This document shows, piece after piece, positions 36,801 through 45,427 of a DNA stretch of 64,000 nucleotides. How positions within the stretch are numbered: the first letter of the stretch is position 1; every line of letters starts with the position of its first letter. The notes under the pieces were generated by a model. That model worked only from the letters and a program-made list of their open reading frames with translations. It ran no database searches and had not been told where the DNA came from. The stretch is taken from NCBI GenBank assembly GCA_016432725.1, contig JACJDG010000003.1:4990001-5054000 (forward strand), given 5' to 3'. Position numbers and translations under genes: made by a program. The stretch is from Streptomyces sp. DHE7-1 (GTDB lineage Bacteria; Actinomycetota; Actinomycetes; Streptomycetales; Streptomycetaceae).

Positions 36801-39141
36801 TTGAGTCGTGAAACTGACACTCCGTCCTCCGGGCCCAACGGGCGCGGCGGAGCCGCATATCCCTCCGGGACGCCTCCGTACGGAACCCCCGTCGCCTCCG
36901 AAGCCGGTGCGGACGCGGGCCGTTCGGCCGCGCAGCCGGAGGAACGCAAGACCGAGACCACGCTGACCACCCGGATCCGGATCAACATCCCCGGGTCGCG
37001 GCCCATCCCGCCGGTCGTGGTGCGCAAGCCCGTCGCGGACGCCGAGGGCGCCAAGGACGACGCGGGCTCCGACCCGCGGCCGGCCCCGGCCGCCCCGGCA
37101 CCCGCGGCCGCCGAGACGCCCGCCGAGCCCGCGCCGCAGGCCGAGGAGAAGACCAGCGACTGGTTCGCGCCCCGGAAGTCGTCCGCCCCCAAGGGCGGTC
37201 CGGGCGGCGGCGGAACGAACGGCGCCGGGCAGCCCGGCGGTTCGGCGGCCGCACCGTCCGCACCCGCCGCACCCTCCCCGCGGCCGGGTGCCGCCGGCGC
37301 CCGTCCGGGCGGCGGCCGCCCCGGCGGCGTGGTCGGCGCCATGGGCGCACCGGGCGGCTCCCGCCCCGGCGGCACCAACGGCTCCGGCCTGCCCGGCGCC
37401 ACCGGTGGCCCCGTGGCCCCGGGCCACGGCGGCGGCACCGGCTCCTTCGACGTGACCGAGGCGCTGGCCGCGGGCCCGCGCGGCGGCGCCCGTGCCGGCG
37501 GCGACGAGCCGAGCCGCGACGACCTGCCGTTCTTCTCCGAGGGCGGACCGAGCGGGTTCGACGGCCCCGGCGGACCCGGCGGCAATACCGGCGGACTCGG
37601 CGGCCCGGGCGGACCCAGCGGCTTCAACGGCCCGGGCGGCCGCGGCCCCAAGGGCCCCGCGGGCCCGACGAGCGGACCGGTCACCGGCGACGGGCCGAGG
37701 ATCCCGCCCGCCGCCCCCAGGAGCTCGCTCAGCGACCTGGACCGGGATCTGGGCGGCGAGTCCTTCGGCGGCTACGGCGACACCGGCAGCCACCGGCTGC
37801 CCGGCGACACCGGCAGCCACCCGCGCCCGGGGACACCGGCAGCCACCCGCGCCCCGGCGACACCGGCAGCCACTCGCTGCCCGGCGGCACGAACGGCCAG
37901 GGGCGCCAGGGCGGCCCGCTGGCCCCCGGTGCCTTCGCCGGTCCCGGCGGAGGCCTCAGCGACGACACCGCGATCCTCACCCCGCAGAAGCCGGCCCCCG
38001 AACCGGGCACGCCCGGATACCGCGCCGGGAACGTCTCCGGGCAGACCGTCACCAGCGGCATCCCGGTCGTCCCGTCCGCCGGGAACTCCCCGTTCGGCCC
38101 CGGCGCCCCGCCGACGGACCGGTGCCGCACCAGGCGCCGAAGCTGCCCGACCCGGCCCCGCAGCCCAAGGCGGCGGCCCGGCCGAAGAAGAAGGGCCGCA
38201 GCAAGCTCGTGCTGCTCGCCGTCGGCGTGGTCGTCGTCGCGGCCGGCGCCTACGGCGCCGGGCTGCTGATGAACCACACCGACGTGCCCAAGGGCACCAC
38301 CGTGCTCGGCGTCGACATCGGCGGCGGCACCCGCGACGAGGCCGTCAAGAAGCTCGACGACGCCTTCGGCGGGCGGGTGAACAAGCCGCTGAAGCTGGCC
38401 GTGGGCGGCAAGACCGTCTCCGTCGAGCCGGACAACGCGGGCCTGCAGTTCGACTTCGCGGCCACGGTGAGCGGCGCCGCGCAGAGCGACTACAACCCGG
38501 TCTCCGTGATCGGCTCCCTCTTCGGGCAGAAGCGCGAGGTCGAGCCCGTCATGCCGGTGGACGAGGAGAAGCTGCAGGCGGCCCTCCAGCAGGCCGGCGG
38601 CGGCTCGGGCTCCGGCTCCGTGGTCGAGGGCGGTGTCGAGTTCCGCGCGGGCAAGGCCGTCGCCGTCTACGGCAAGGAGGGCAAGGCCATCGATGCGGCC
38701 GGCTCCACCCGGGCCGTCGAGCAGGCCTACCGCACGCTCGTGGAGACCGACTCCGCCACCGCCGTCGCGGTCCCGACCGCCACCAGGCAGCCGACGGTGT
38801 CCAAGGCCGAGGTCGACCGCGAGATGAAGGAGTTCGCGGAGCCGGCGATGTCGGCCAACGTGACGGTGCGGACCGACGCCGCGCACTCGATCGAGATGAG
38901 CCCGCAGAAATCGCTGTGGAAGTTCCTGCGGGTCGCGGCCACGCCCGACGGCAAGCTCACCGACAAGCCGGACCTGGACGCCCTGAAGCAGCTCTACGGC
39001 CAGACCTTCGACGGCGTGCTCATCACCCGGGGCAACGGCAAGAAGACGGCGGTCACGCCCCAGGACGTGTACGTCGCCCTGCGCCAGGCCCTGACGAGCG
39101 GAACGAACCGGGTCGCGGTCATCGACACGAACCCGAGCTAG
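36801..39141 (+). CDS. Membrane-anchored protein with long Gly/Pro-rich cytoplasmic region and PG_binding_4 domains, two frameshifts
   Basis: TTG 36801 after GGGAGAACC. The repaired length is ~780 residues. Residues 1-~460 are Gly/Pro/Ala-rich and probably disordered, with a TGSHxLPGD-type repeat; a basic patch (RPKKKGRSK) and one membrane helix (LVLLAVGVVVVAAGAYGAGLL) follow. The ~285-residue external part contains two PG_binding_4-like domains as found in front of VanW domains (GTTVLGVDIGGGTRDEAVKK and AVYGKEGKAIDAAGSTR), but no VanW domain. One C is missing at ~37828, visible by comparison with the next repeat unit, and one base near 38114. It probably binds the cell wall. It ends at a strong terminator. 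Confidence 0.75.
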
Positions 39142-39150
39142 CGAGGCCGG

Positions 39151-39183
39151 GAAGGGGGGCGTCCGCGGGCCGGACGCCCCCTT
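39151..39183 (+). terminator. Terminator after the PG_binding_4 gene
   Basis: Inverted repeat GAAGGGGGGCGTCCG / CGGACGCCCCCTTC with a short loop and one bulged G, ten bases after the stop codon. Confidence 0.75.
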
Positions 39184-39275
39184 CGCGTGTCACCGGAACC
39201 GCATGACATCTGTCATCCGGCACTGAGGACCGCCGACACTGCCGGACCCCCGCCCCGCCCGGCCAGCATGGGGAC

Positions 39276-40205
39276 ATGACAACGACAGCGGCACCGGCCA
39301 CCACCACCCCGGTGGTCGGGTTCGACCAGGTGACCAAGACGTACGGGAGCGTGCGGGCCGTCGACGGCCTCTCGCTCCGGCTGTACCCGGGGGAGACCGT
39401 CGCCCTTCTCGGCCCGAACGGCGCCGGCAAGTCCACCACGCTCGACCTCCTGCTCGGGCTCAAGCACCCCGACAGCGGCACGGTCGGCGTGTTCGGCACC
39501 AGCCCGCGCGAGGCCATCGTCGCCGGACGGGTCGGGGCCATGCTGCAGAGCGGCGGGCTGATGGACGAGGTCACCGTCGCCGAGCTGGTGAAGCTGGCCT
39601 GCTCCCTGCACCCGAAGCCGTACAAGGCCGCGGACGTCCTCGCCCGCGCGGGCATCACGCAGATCGCCGAGCGCAAGGTCAACAAGCTCTCCGGCGGCCA
39701 GGCCCAGCGCGTCCGCTTCGCCCTCGCCACTGCCGGGGACAGCGACCTGATCGTCCTGGACGAGCCCACCACCGGCATGGACGTCTCCGCCCGCCAGGCC
39801 TTCTGGGCCACCATGCGCGAGCAGGCCGACCAGGGCCGTACGGTCCTCTTCGCCACCCACTACCTCGAAGAGGCCGACGCCATCGCCGACCGGGTCCTGG
39901 TGCTGCACCGGGGCCGGCTCCTCGCCGACGGCACCGCTGCCGAGATCAAGGCGCGTGCCGGAGCCCGCCGGATCTCCTTCGACCTGGAGGGGAACATCGA
40001 CGAGGCGGCGCTGCGCGGCCTTCCCTTCCTCACCTCGCTCGACGTCTCCGGGCAGACCGTCCGCATCCAGTCCTCCGACGCCGACGCGACCGTCCACGGC
40101 CTGTACGGCCTCGGTCTCTACCCCCGCAACCTCGAGGTCGCCGGGCTCGGCTTGGAGCAGGCCTTCGTCGCCATCACGGAGGCCGAGGAGGCCAAGCAGT
40201 CATGA
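39276..40205 (+). CDS. ABC-2-type exporter ATPase (drug-resistance / DrrA-like)
   Basis: ATG 39276. The 309 residues comprise Walker A GPNGAGKST, Q-loop QSGGLMDEVTVAE, signature LSGGQAQRVRFAL, Walker B LIVLDEPTTGMD and H-loop FATHYLEEAD, followed by an ~80-residue C-terminal domain. This is the DrrA/CcmA layout of exporters for drugs, lipids or antibiotics. It overlaps the permease gene by four bases. Together with the histidine kinase and response regulator it makes a four-gene detoxification or envelope-stress module. Confidence 0.9.
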   Translation: MTTTAAPATTTPVVGFDQVTKTYGSVRAVDGLSLRLYPGETVALLGPNGAGKSTTLDLLLGLKHPDSGTVGVFGTSPREAIVAGRVGAMLQSGGLMDEVTVAELVKLACSLHPKPYKAADVLARAGITQIAERKVNKLSGGQAQRVRFALATAGDSDLIVLDEPTTGMDVSARQAFWATMREQADQGRTVLFATHYLEEADAIADRVLVLHRGRLLADGTAAEIKARAGARRISFDLEGNIDEAALRGLPFLTSLDVSGQTVRIQSSDADATVHGLYGLGLYPRNLEVAGLGLEQAFVAITEAEEAKQS

Positions 40206-40942
40206 ACTCCCTCATCAGGCTGGAACTGACCCGCTCCCTGCGGAACAAGAAGTTCCTGTTCTTCTCGGTGCTCTACCCCTCGTTCATCTACCTGATCTTC
40301 TCCAGCAGCGCGGGCTCGGGCGAACGGGTCGACGAGACCGGCCTGACCGTCGCCACCTACCTGATGGTCTCCATGGCGTCCTTCGGCGCCCTGACCGCCG
40401 TCCTCATGGGCAACAGCGAGCGCATCGCCAAGGAGCGCGAGAGCGGCTGGGTGCGGCAGCTCCGGCTGACCCCGCTGCCGGGACGCGGCTACGTCCTCGC
40501 CAAGACCGCGAGCGCGGCCGTGGTGAGCCTGCCGTCGATCATCGTGGTGTTCGTCGTCGCCGCCGTCTTCAAGGACGTGCGCCTGGACACCTGGCAGTGG
40601 CTCGCCCTCACCGGGGTCATCTGGGCGGGCAGCCTGGTCTTCGCCGCGCTCGGCGTCGCCATCGGCTACGTCGCCTCCGGGGACGCGGTCCGCCCGATCA
40701 CGATGATCGTCTACTTCGGTCTGTCCATCCTCGGCGGTCTGTGGATGCCGTCCACCACCTTCCCGCGGATCCTGCAGGACATCGCCGAGTGGCTCCCGAC
40801 GCACGCGTACGCTGCACTGGGGCGGGCGATCGAGCAGAGCCAGGCCCCGCACACCACGGACATCGCCATCCTCGCCGTCTACTTCGTCCTCTTCGCGGGC
40901 GGTGCGGCCTGGCTGTACCGGAAGGACACGCTGAAGGCGTGA
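40202..40942 (+). CDS. ABC-2-type transporter permease
   Basis: ATG 40202 overlaps the ATPase stop. The 246-residue protein has six hydrophobic segments (e.g. KFLFFSVLYPSFIYLIF, LMVSMASFGALTAVLMG, LPSIIVVFVVAAVF, WAGSLVFAALGVAIGYVA, ITMIVYFGLSILGGLWMP) and the ABC-2 signature region ERESGWVRQLRLTPLPG in the cytoplasmic loop. It works with the preceding ATPase as an exporter of unknown substrate. It is translationally coupled to the kinase gene (GTGA overlap). Confidence 0.9.
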   Translation: MNSLIRLELTRSLRNKKFLFFSVLYPSFIYLIFSSSAGSGERVDETGLTVATYLMVSMASFGALTAVLMGNSERIAKERESGWVRQLRLTPLPGRGYVLAKTASAAVVSLPSIIVVFVVAAVFKDVRLDTWQWLALTGVIWAGSLVFAALGVAIGYVASGDAVRPITMIVYFGLSILGGLWMPSTTFPRILQDIAEWLPTHAYAALGRAIEQSQAPHTTDIAILAVYFVLFAGGAAWLYRKDTLKA

Positions 40943-42111
40943 GCACCATGACGACCGAGGACCGGCCGAGCGGCCATGAGCGGCCGACGGGCCTGGGCCG
41001 GCCGCCCCGCAACCGCCGGGAGCTGCTGCGCAAGCTCGTCTGGATCGGCGTCTGGCTGGTCTTCATGAGCTCGCCGGTCCACGACCTGGCCGCCGGCCAC
41101 CACACGCCCTCCGGCACGGCGGCCGGCTGGCTGGGCCTGACGGTGTTCGCCGGGGTCTACCTGCTGCTGGTCTTCCGCAACATGGGGCGGCCGATGCGCC
41201 GGCCCCTGGTCGCCGGCCTCATCGTCGCCCTCTGCCTGCTGGCCGTCGCGCTGTGCCTCACGTTCGGCGCCGCCTGGCTCGGCCTGTTCTGCTACGTCTC
41301 CGTCGCCTGCGGGGCGGCCCTGCCGCTCAGGGCGGCCTACTGGGCCGTCCCCGCGACCGGCGTGGTGATGATGCTGGTCGGCCTGGCCACGGACGTGACG
41401 ACGGCGTGGAACCTGGTGCTGGTGGTGGTGCTCATCGGATTCGCGATGACGGGCGTCGTCCAGCTCATCCGCACCACGGTCGAACTGCGCGAGGCCCGGG
41501 CCACCGTCGCCCACCTCGCCGCCAACGAGGAGCGGCTGCGCCTCGCCCGGGACCTGCACGACCTCCTCGGCCACTCGCTCTCCCTGATCACGCTGAAGAG
41601 CGAGCTGGCCGGGCGGATGCTGCCCGGCCACCCCGACAAGGCGGCCCAGCAGGTCGCCGACATCGAACGGGTCAGCCGCCAGGCCCTGGTGGACGTCCGG
41701 GAGGCCGTCACCGGGTACCGGCGCCCCCGCCTGTCCGCCGAGCTGGCCGGCGCCCAGGTCGCGCTGACCGCGGCCGGGGTGAGCGCCGAACTGCCCGCCG
41801 AGCCGGACCTCGCCGGCGCCGGGGAGGACAGCGAGGCGGCGCTCGCCTGGGCGCTGCGCGAGGCGGTCACCAACGTGGTCCGGCACAGCGGCGCCCGCCG
41901 CTGCGTCGTCCAGCTCCTGCACCGCCAGACCCTGGACGGCCCGATGCTCGAACTCTCCGTGGAGGACGACGGCTCCGGCGGCTCCGGCGGCGCCCACGGC
42001 AACGGTCTCACCGGCCTCACGGAGCGGCTGGAGAAGGCCGGCGGCATGCTGGAGGCCGGTCGGGCCGGACAGGGTTTCCGGCTGGTCGCCCGCGTCCCGC
42101 TGACGCCCTGA
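40939..42111 (+). CDS. DesK/NarL-type sensor histidine kinase
   Basis: GTG 40939 overlaps the permease stop; ATG 40948 is the alternative. The ~390-residue protein has about five to six N-terminal membrane helices without a large external domain. A HisKA_3 dimerisation helix follows with phospho-accepting histidine in LARDLHDLLGHSLS (residue ~207), then a HATPase_c domain with N-box LREAVTNVVRHSGA and G-box GNGLTGLTERLEKAGG. It senses an intramembrane or membrane-proximal signal, as in BceS/LiaS/DesK-like kinases that control their own ABC exporter. The partner regulator follows 19 bases later. Confidence 0.9.
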   Translation: MSTMTTEDRPSGHERPTGLGRPPRNRRELLRKLVWIGVWLVFMSSPVHDLAAGHHTPSGTAAGWLGLTVFAGVYLLLVFRNMGRPMRRPLVAGLIVALCLLAVALCLTFGAAWLGLFCYVSVACGAALPLRAAYWAVPATGVVMMLVGLATDVTTAWNLVLVVVLIGFAMTGVVQLIRTTVELREARATVAHLAANEERLRLARDLHDLLGHSLSLITLKSELAGRMLPGHPDKAAQQVADIERVSRQALVDVREAVTGYRRPRLSAELAGAQVALTAAGVSAELPAEPDLAGAGEDSEAALAWALREAVTNVVRHSGARRCVVQLLHRQTLDGPMLELSVEDDGSGGSGGAHGNGLTGLTERLEKAGGMLEAGRAGQGFRLVARVPLTP

Positions 42112-42130
42112 GGCCACGTAGGATCCGGGC

Positions 42131-42745
42131 ATGAGCAGCCCGATCAAGGTCCTCCTCGCCGAGGACCAGTCGATGGTCCGTGAGGCGCTGGCCGCCCTGC
42201 TCGGCCTGGAGGACGACATCGAGGTCGTCGCCCAGGTGGCGCGCGGCGACGAGGTGCAGGCGGCCGTCGGCGCGCACGGCGTGGACGTGGCCCTCCTCGA
42301 CATCGAGATGCCCGGCTGCACCGGCATCGAGGCGGCGGCCCGGGTGCGCCGGGAGTTCCCCGACGTGAAGCTCGTCGTGCTCACCACCTTCGGCCGCCCC
42401 GGCTATCTGCGCAGCGCGATGGAGGCCGGCGCCGACGCCTTCCTGGTCAAGGACGCACCGGCCGCCCAACTCGCGGCCGCGGTGCGCAAGGTGCTCGCCG
42501 GGGAACGGGTCATCGACCCCACCCTGGCCGCGGCGGCCCTCGCGGAGGGCGCCAACCCCCTCACCGACCGGGAGCGCGAGATCCTGCGGGCGGCGGCCGA
42601 CGGCTCCACCAACGCGGAGCTGGCGGCGGCCCTGCACCTGTCCCAGGGGACGGTCCGCAACTACCTCTCCACGGCCATCCAGAAACTCGCGGTCCGCAAC
42701 CGGGCGGAGGCGGTCCGCATCGCCCGCGAGAAGGGCTGGCTCTGA
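42131..42745 (+). CDS. NarL/LuxR-type response regulator
   Basis: ATG 42131. The 204-residue protein has a receiver domain (acidic pair E11/D12, phosphorylation site D57 in LLDIEMPG, TTFG, and the K in FLVKD) and a LuxR-type helix-turn-helix (~140-200: LTDREREILRAAADG, LHLSQGTVRNYLSTAIQKL). It is the cognate regulator of the preceding kinase and probably controls the exporter genes. It ends 23 bases before an unusual inverted-repeat element. Confidence 0.93.
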   Translation: MSSPIKVLLAEDQSMVREALAALLGLEDDIEVVAQVARGDEVQAAVGAHGVDVALLDIEMPGCTGIEAAARVRREFPDVKLVVLTTFGRPGYLRSAMEAGADAFLVKDAPAAQLAAAVRKVLAGERVIDPTLAAAALAEGANPLTDREREILRAAADGSTNAELAAALHLSQGTVRNYLSTAIQKLAVRNRAEAVRIAREKGWL

Positions 42746-42767
42746 GCCCCCGGCCGGGCCACGCCCC

Positions 42768-42936
42768 CTAGAGGGCGTCTCCCCGGTCTTCGCGGGTCCG
42801 CGGCGTCCGGTGCGGCACCTCGCCGCACGGTCGAATCGTCCGCGTACGCCCGGTGCGAGGGCGACTCGACCGCACGCCGAGGCGTCGCACCGGGCGCTGC
42901 GGCCTGATCCACGAAGATCGTGGAGACACCGCCTAG
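42768..42936. repeat. Imperfect inverted-repeat element of ~169 bases filling a convergent intergenic gap
   Basis: Both ends are CTAG (42768-42771 and 42933-42936). Read inwards from each end, the two arms align over ~80 bases: GGCGTCTCCCCGGTCTTCGC from the left and GGTGTCTCCACGATCTTCGT from the right, then further matching blocks. Inside are three smaller hairpins: GTGCGGC/GCCGCAC (42810-42828), CGCCCGGTGCGA/TCGCACCGGGCG (42847-42858 with 42885-42896), and CCACGA/TCGTGG (42909-42923). It may be a bidirectional terminator or a small dispersed palindromic element. No coding sense is evident. Confidence 0.75.
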
Positions 42937-43798
42937 TTGAGCATCGCCCGGGCCGTCCGGGCCTGCCGGCGCACCCGGTCGGCGGCCGGTTCGTCGACCA
43001 CCTCGATCAGATGCGCGTAGGCGTCCAGCTCCGTGGCGCCGTCCTCGAACTCGCCCCGCTGCACCAGCAGTTGCCCGCGCTCGTAGCGCAGCCGGGCCGG
43101 ATGGCCGGGCAGCAGCAGGCTCAGCTCCACGGCCCACAGCGCGACGTCCGACCGCTCGGGACGGGCGGCAGCCCACGCCCGGATGTTGTTGAGGATGCGC
43201 TGCACGACCTCCAGCGGGGTCGCGGGCTCCAGCATCGACGGCTGCAGCGGGGCCCCGGTGGCCCCGGCCACGAGCAGCTCGGCGTCCGTACCGGTCAGCA
43301 CCCGCCCGCCGTCGAACGGATCGGCGAGCACCTGCTCCCGCTCCGCCCCGAACCCGACCACGAAGTGCCCCGGCAGCGCGACCCCGTACACCGGCGCCCC
43401 CGCCCGCCGGGCGACCTCCAGCCACACCACCGACAGCAGGATCGGCAGCCCGCGCCGCCGCCGCAGCACCTCGTGCAGCAGCGAGGACTCCAGCCGCTGG
43501 TAGTCGGCGGGGGCGCCGTGGAAGGACTCCCCTCGCCCAGGAGCCGGCACACCGCCGCCGCCCACGCCTGCGGCCCGCCCGGCCGGTACGGCAGCCGCCC
43601 GGCCAGCCCGTCGAGCTCGAGCTGGGCCGCGTCGATGCCGTCCTCGTCCAGCGAGCCGTCCGCCTCCGCGCCGATCAGCAGGCACAGCGCCGACAGGTCC
43701 GGCCGCTCGGACCGGGCCTCGGCGCCGAACCGCCGCCGCAGCTCCGCGGACCGCTCCGGCGGAGGCGGGTACGGGGGCGGGAGTCGGGGATGCCGCAT
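42933..43798 (-). CDS. SirB1/transglutaminase-like core-2 protein, one frameshift
   Basis: ATG 43798 (MRHPRLPPPYPPPP) is the likely start, though an upstream extension is possible. The repaired length is 288 residues. The Transglut_core2/SirB1 domain covers ~30-210, with LHEVLRRRRGLPILLSVVWLEVARRAGAPVYGVALPGHF as a family-typical stretch, read here in parts; the nucleophilic cysteine of true transglutaminases is not evident. The C-terminal ~70 residues look TPR-like (LPGHPARLRYERGQLLVQRG). One G is missing near 43535 (LGEG / SFHGAPADY). The role is unknown. Confidence 0.75.
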
Positions 43799-43827
43799 GT
43801 CTGGGTCATGCCCTCCCACGGCGATCG

Positions 43828-44844
43828 CTACGACCCTCCGGTGCCACCGGTGTCCGGCCGGCGGTAGTGGTGGTACGCGTGGTGGGGTGCGAGGCCCAGC
43901 CGGGCGTACAGTCCCCGGGCCGCCTCGTTGTCGCTCTCCACCTGCAGCCAGGCCGCCGAGGCGCCCTCGTCCAGCGCCCGCCGGGCCAGCGCGGCCATCA
44001 CCTCGCCGGCGAGCCCCCGCCTGCGGCGGGCGGGGTCGACCTCCACGGCGGCGAACCCGGCCCAGCGCCCGTCCACCACGCACCGCCCGATCGCCGCCGG
44101 AGCCTCGCCGGCGGCACCCGGCACGGTCGCGAACCACACCGAGGGGCCGCTGCCCAGCACCCGCAGGGCCACCTCGCTCATCCCCTTGCGCCGGTACCGG
44201 GCGAGCCACGCCTCGTCCGTCTCCCGGGACAGCACCACACCGGCGCCCTCGGCGGCGTCCGCGACCGGTGCCAGCGGCCCGGTCCACAGCTCGGCGGTCA
44301 CCTCGCGCACCCAGCCGCGCCGCTCCAGCTCCGCGCACAGCAGCTCCTGCGTGCCCTCGGCGCCCGTCGCGGTCTGTACGTAGGCGGGCAGGCCCCGCTC
44401 GCCGTACCAGCGCCGTACGGCCTCCAGGGCGTCGTCGAGACCGACCCCCGGATCGCCGAGCGGCAGCACGCTGTTGGCGCGCCGGGTGAACCCCTCCGCC
44501 GCGCGCAGCTCCCACTCGCCCAGCCACTCGCTCTCCACCGGCCGCCACGCCCGAGCGGAGACCCGGGCCAGCTCCGCGTAGGTGGCGACGGGGCCCCTGC
44601 GACGGGCCGGCGCGGCCGGGATCACCTTCCCCGCGACCAGCGCGGACCGAGCGATCCGGACACTCCGTCCGTCGCGCGATGTGATCATGAGCACGTCGTC
44701 GTCCCATGATGTGAGAACACCGACCGTGTCGGTGAACTTCTCCGGTCCCGCCCCGGGGTCGCTCAAGCGCCGCACGGAGACGCGTTTGCCCACGTCAGCA
44801 GCGGTGATGCGGACCTCGAGGCGTCCGTGCGCCGAGATTTCCAC
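43828..44844 (-). CDS. GNAT acetyltransferase with N-terminal SH3-like domain (Rv0428c-like)
   Basis: ATG 44844 (MEISAHGRLEVRITAAD). The 338 residues comprise an SH3-like barrel (~10-75: GKRVSVRRL, VGVLTSWDDDVLMITSRDG), a linker domain, and a C-terminal GNAT domain with the acetyl-CoA motif VDPARRRRGLAGEVMAAL and the following helix/strand AAWLQVESDNEAARGLYARLG. This architecture matches the actinobacterial Rv0428c-type acetyltransferases. The acceptor is unknown. The start is divergent from the ferredoxin gene, 140 bases away. Confidence 0.85.
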   Translation of the reverse strand: MEISAHGRLEVRITAADVGKRVSVRRLSDPGAGPEKFTDTVGVLTSWDDDVLMITSRDGRSVRIARSALVAGKVIPAAPARRRGPVATYAELARVSARAWRPVESEWLGEWELRAAEGFTRRANSVLPLGDPGVGLDDALEAVRRWYGERGLPAYVQTATGAEGTQELLCAELERRGWVREVTAELWTGPLAPVADAAEGAGVVLSRETDEAWLARYRRKGMSEVALRVLGSGPSVWFATVPGAAGEAPAAIGRCVVDGRWAGFAAVEVDPARRRRGLAGEVMAALARRALDEGASAAWLQVESDNEAARGLYARLGLAPHHAYHHYRRPDTGGTGGS

Positions 44845-44984
44845 TGGTCAGTTCACCCCTCCTGTTCGGATCTTGCCCCAGAACGGAGATACTAGGGGCG
44901 GGCATCGACGACGCCGCGCTCCCGCGCGCCAGGCGGCGGAGCCTACGGAGGCCCGCCAGCGCCCTATCGAGGAGGAACGACAGC

Positions 44985-45302
44985 GTGACCTACGTCATCG
45001 CGCAGCCTTGTGTCGACGTGAAGGACAAGGCGTGCATCGAGGAGTGCCCGGTCGACTGCATCTACGAGGGCCAGCGGTCCTTGTACATCCACCCGGACGA
45101 ATGCGTCGACTGTGGTGCCTGTGAGCCGGTCTGCCCGGTCGAGGCGATCTTCTACGAGGACGACACTCCGGAGGAGTGGAAGGACTACTACAAGGCGAAC
45201 GTCGAGTTCTTCGACGAGCTGGGTTCCCCCGGCGGGGCCAGCAAGCTGGGCCTGATCGAGCGGGACCACCCCTTCATCGCCGCGCTGCCGCCGCAGGCCT
45301 AG
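44985..45302 (+). CDS. fdxA: 7Fe ferredoxin (FdxA/FdxC type)
   Basis: GTG 44985 after GAGGAGGAACGACAG. The 105-residue acidic protein has the N-terminal [3Fe-4S] cysteines in AQPCVDVKDKACIEECPVDC and the [4Fe-4S] motif CVDCGACEPVCPVEAI, with the typical C-terminal extension PEEWKDYYKANVEFF. It is an electron carrier, for example for cytochrome P450s or oxidoreductases. In mycobacteria the same ferredoxin gene also stands directly before dapC. A tetraloop hairpin follows the stop. Confidence 0.93.
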   Translation: MTYVIAQPCVDVKDKACIEECPVDCIYEGQRSLYIHPDECVDCGACEPVCPVEAIFYEDDTPEEWKDYYKANVEFFDELGSPGGASKLGLIERDHPFIAALPPQA

Positions 45303-45306
45303 TGAC

Positions 45307-45330
45307 GCCGCTGGGCGACGGCCCAGCGGC
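45307..45330 (+). terminator. Hairpin directly after the ferredoxin gene
   Basis: Perfect ten-base stem GCCGCTGGGC (45307-45316) / GCCCAGCGGC (45321-45330) with tetraloop GACG, five bases after the stop. No T-run, as usual in this genome. Confidence 0.75.
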
Positions 45331-45346
45331 CCGCAGCGCGCCGCCC

Positions 45347-45392
45347 CGGTCCCGTACGGCCGATCGCCCGCGATCAGCGCCGTACGGGACCG
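45347..45392 (+). promoter_or_regulatory. Second, 14-base hairpin in the dapC leader
   Basis: Perfect stem CGGTCCCGTACGGC (45347-45360) / GCCGTACGGGACCG (45379-45392) with an 18-base loop that itself contains CGATCG...CGATC. It ends 35 bases before the dapC GTG. It could be a second terminator, an attenuator or an operator palindrome; nothing in the sequence decides. Confidence 0.55.
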
Positions 45393-45427
45393 TGGCGTTC
45401 GCCGAAGCAGAAAGTGAGCCAGCACCC

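Noticed and set aside
42661..43425. Open minus-strand frame running through the palindromic element into the SirB1-like gene
   Set aside because: It lies out of frame with the SirB1-like protein and consists of Arg/Gly/Ala-rich sequence; the palindrome gives no protein-like pattern.
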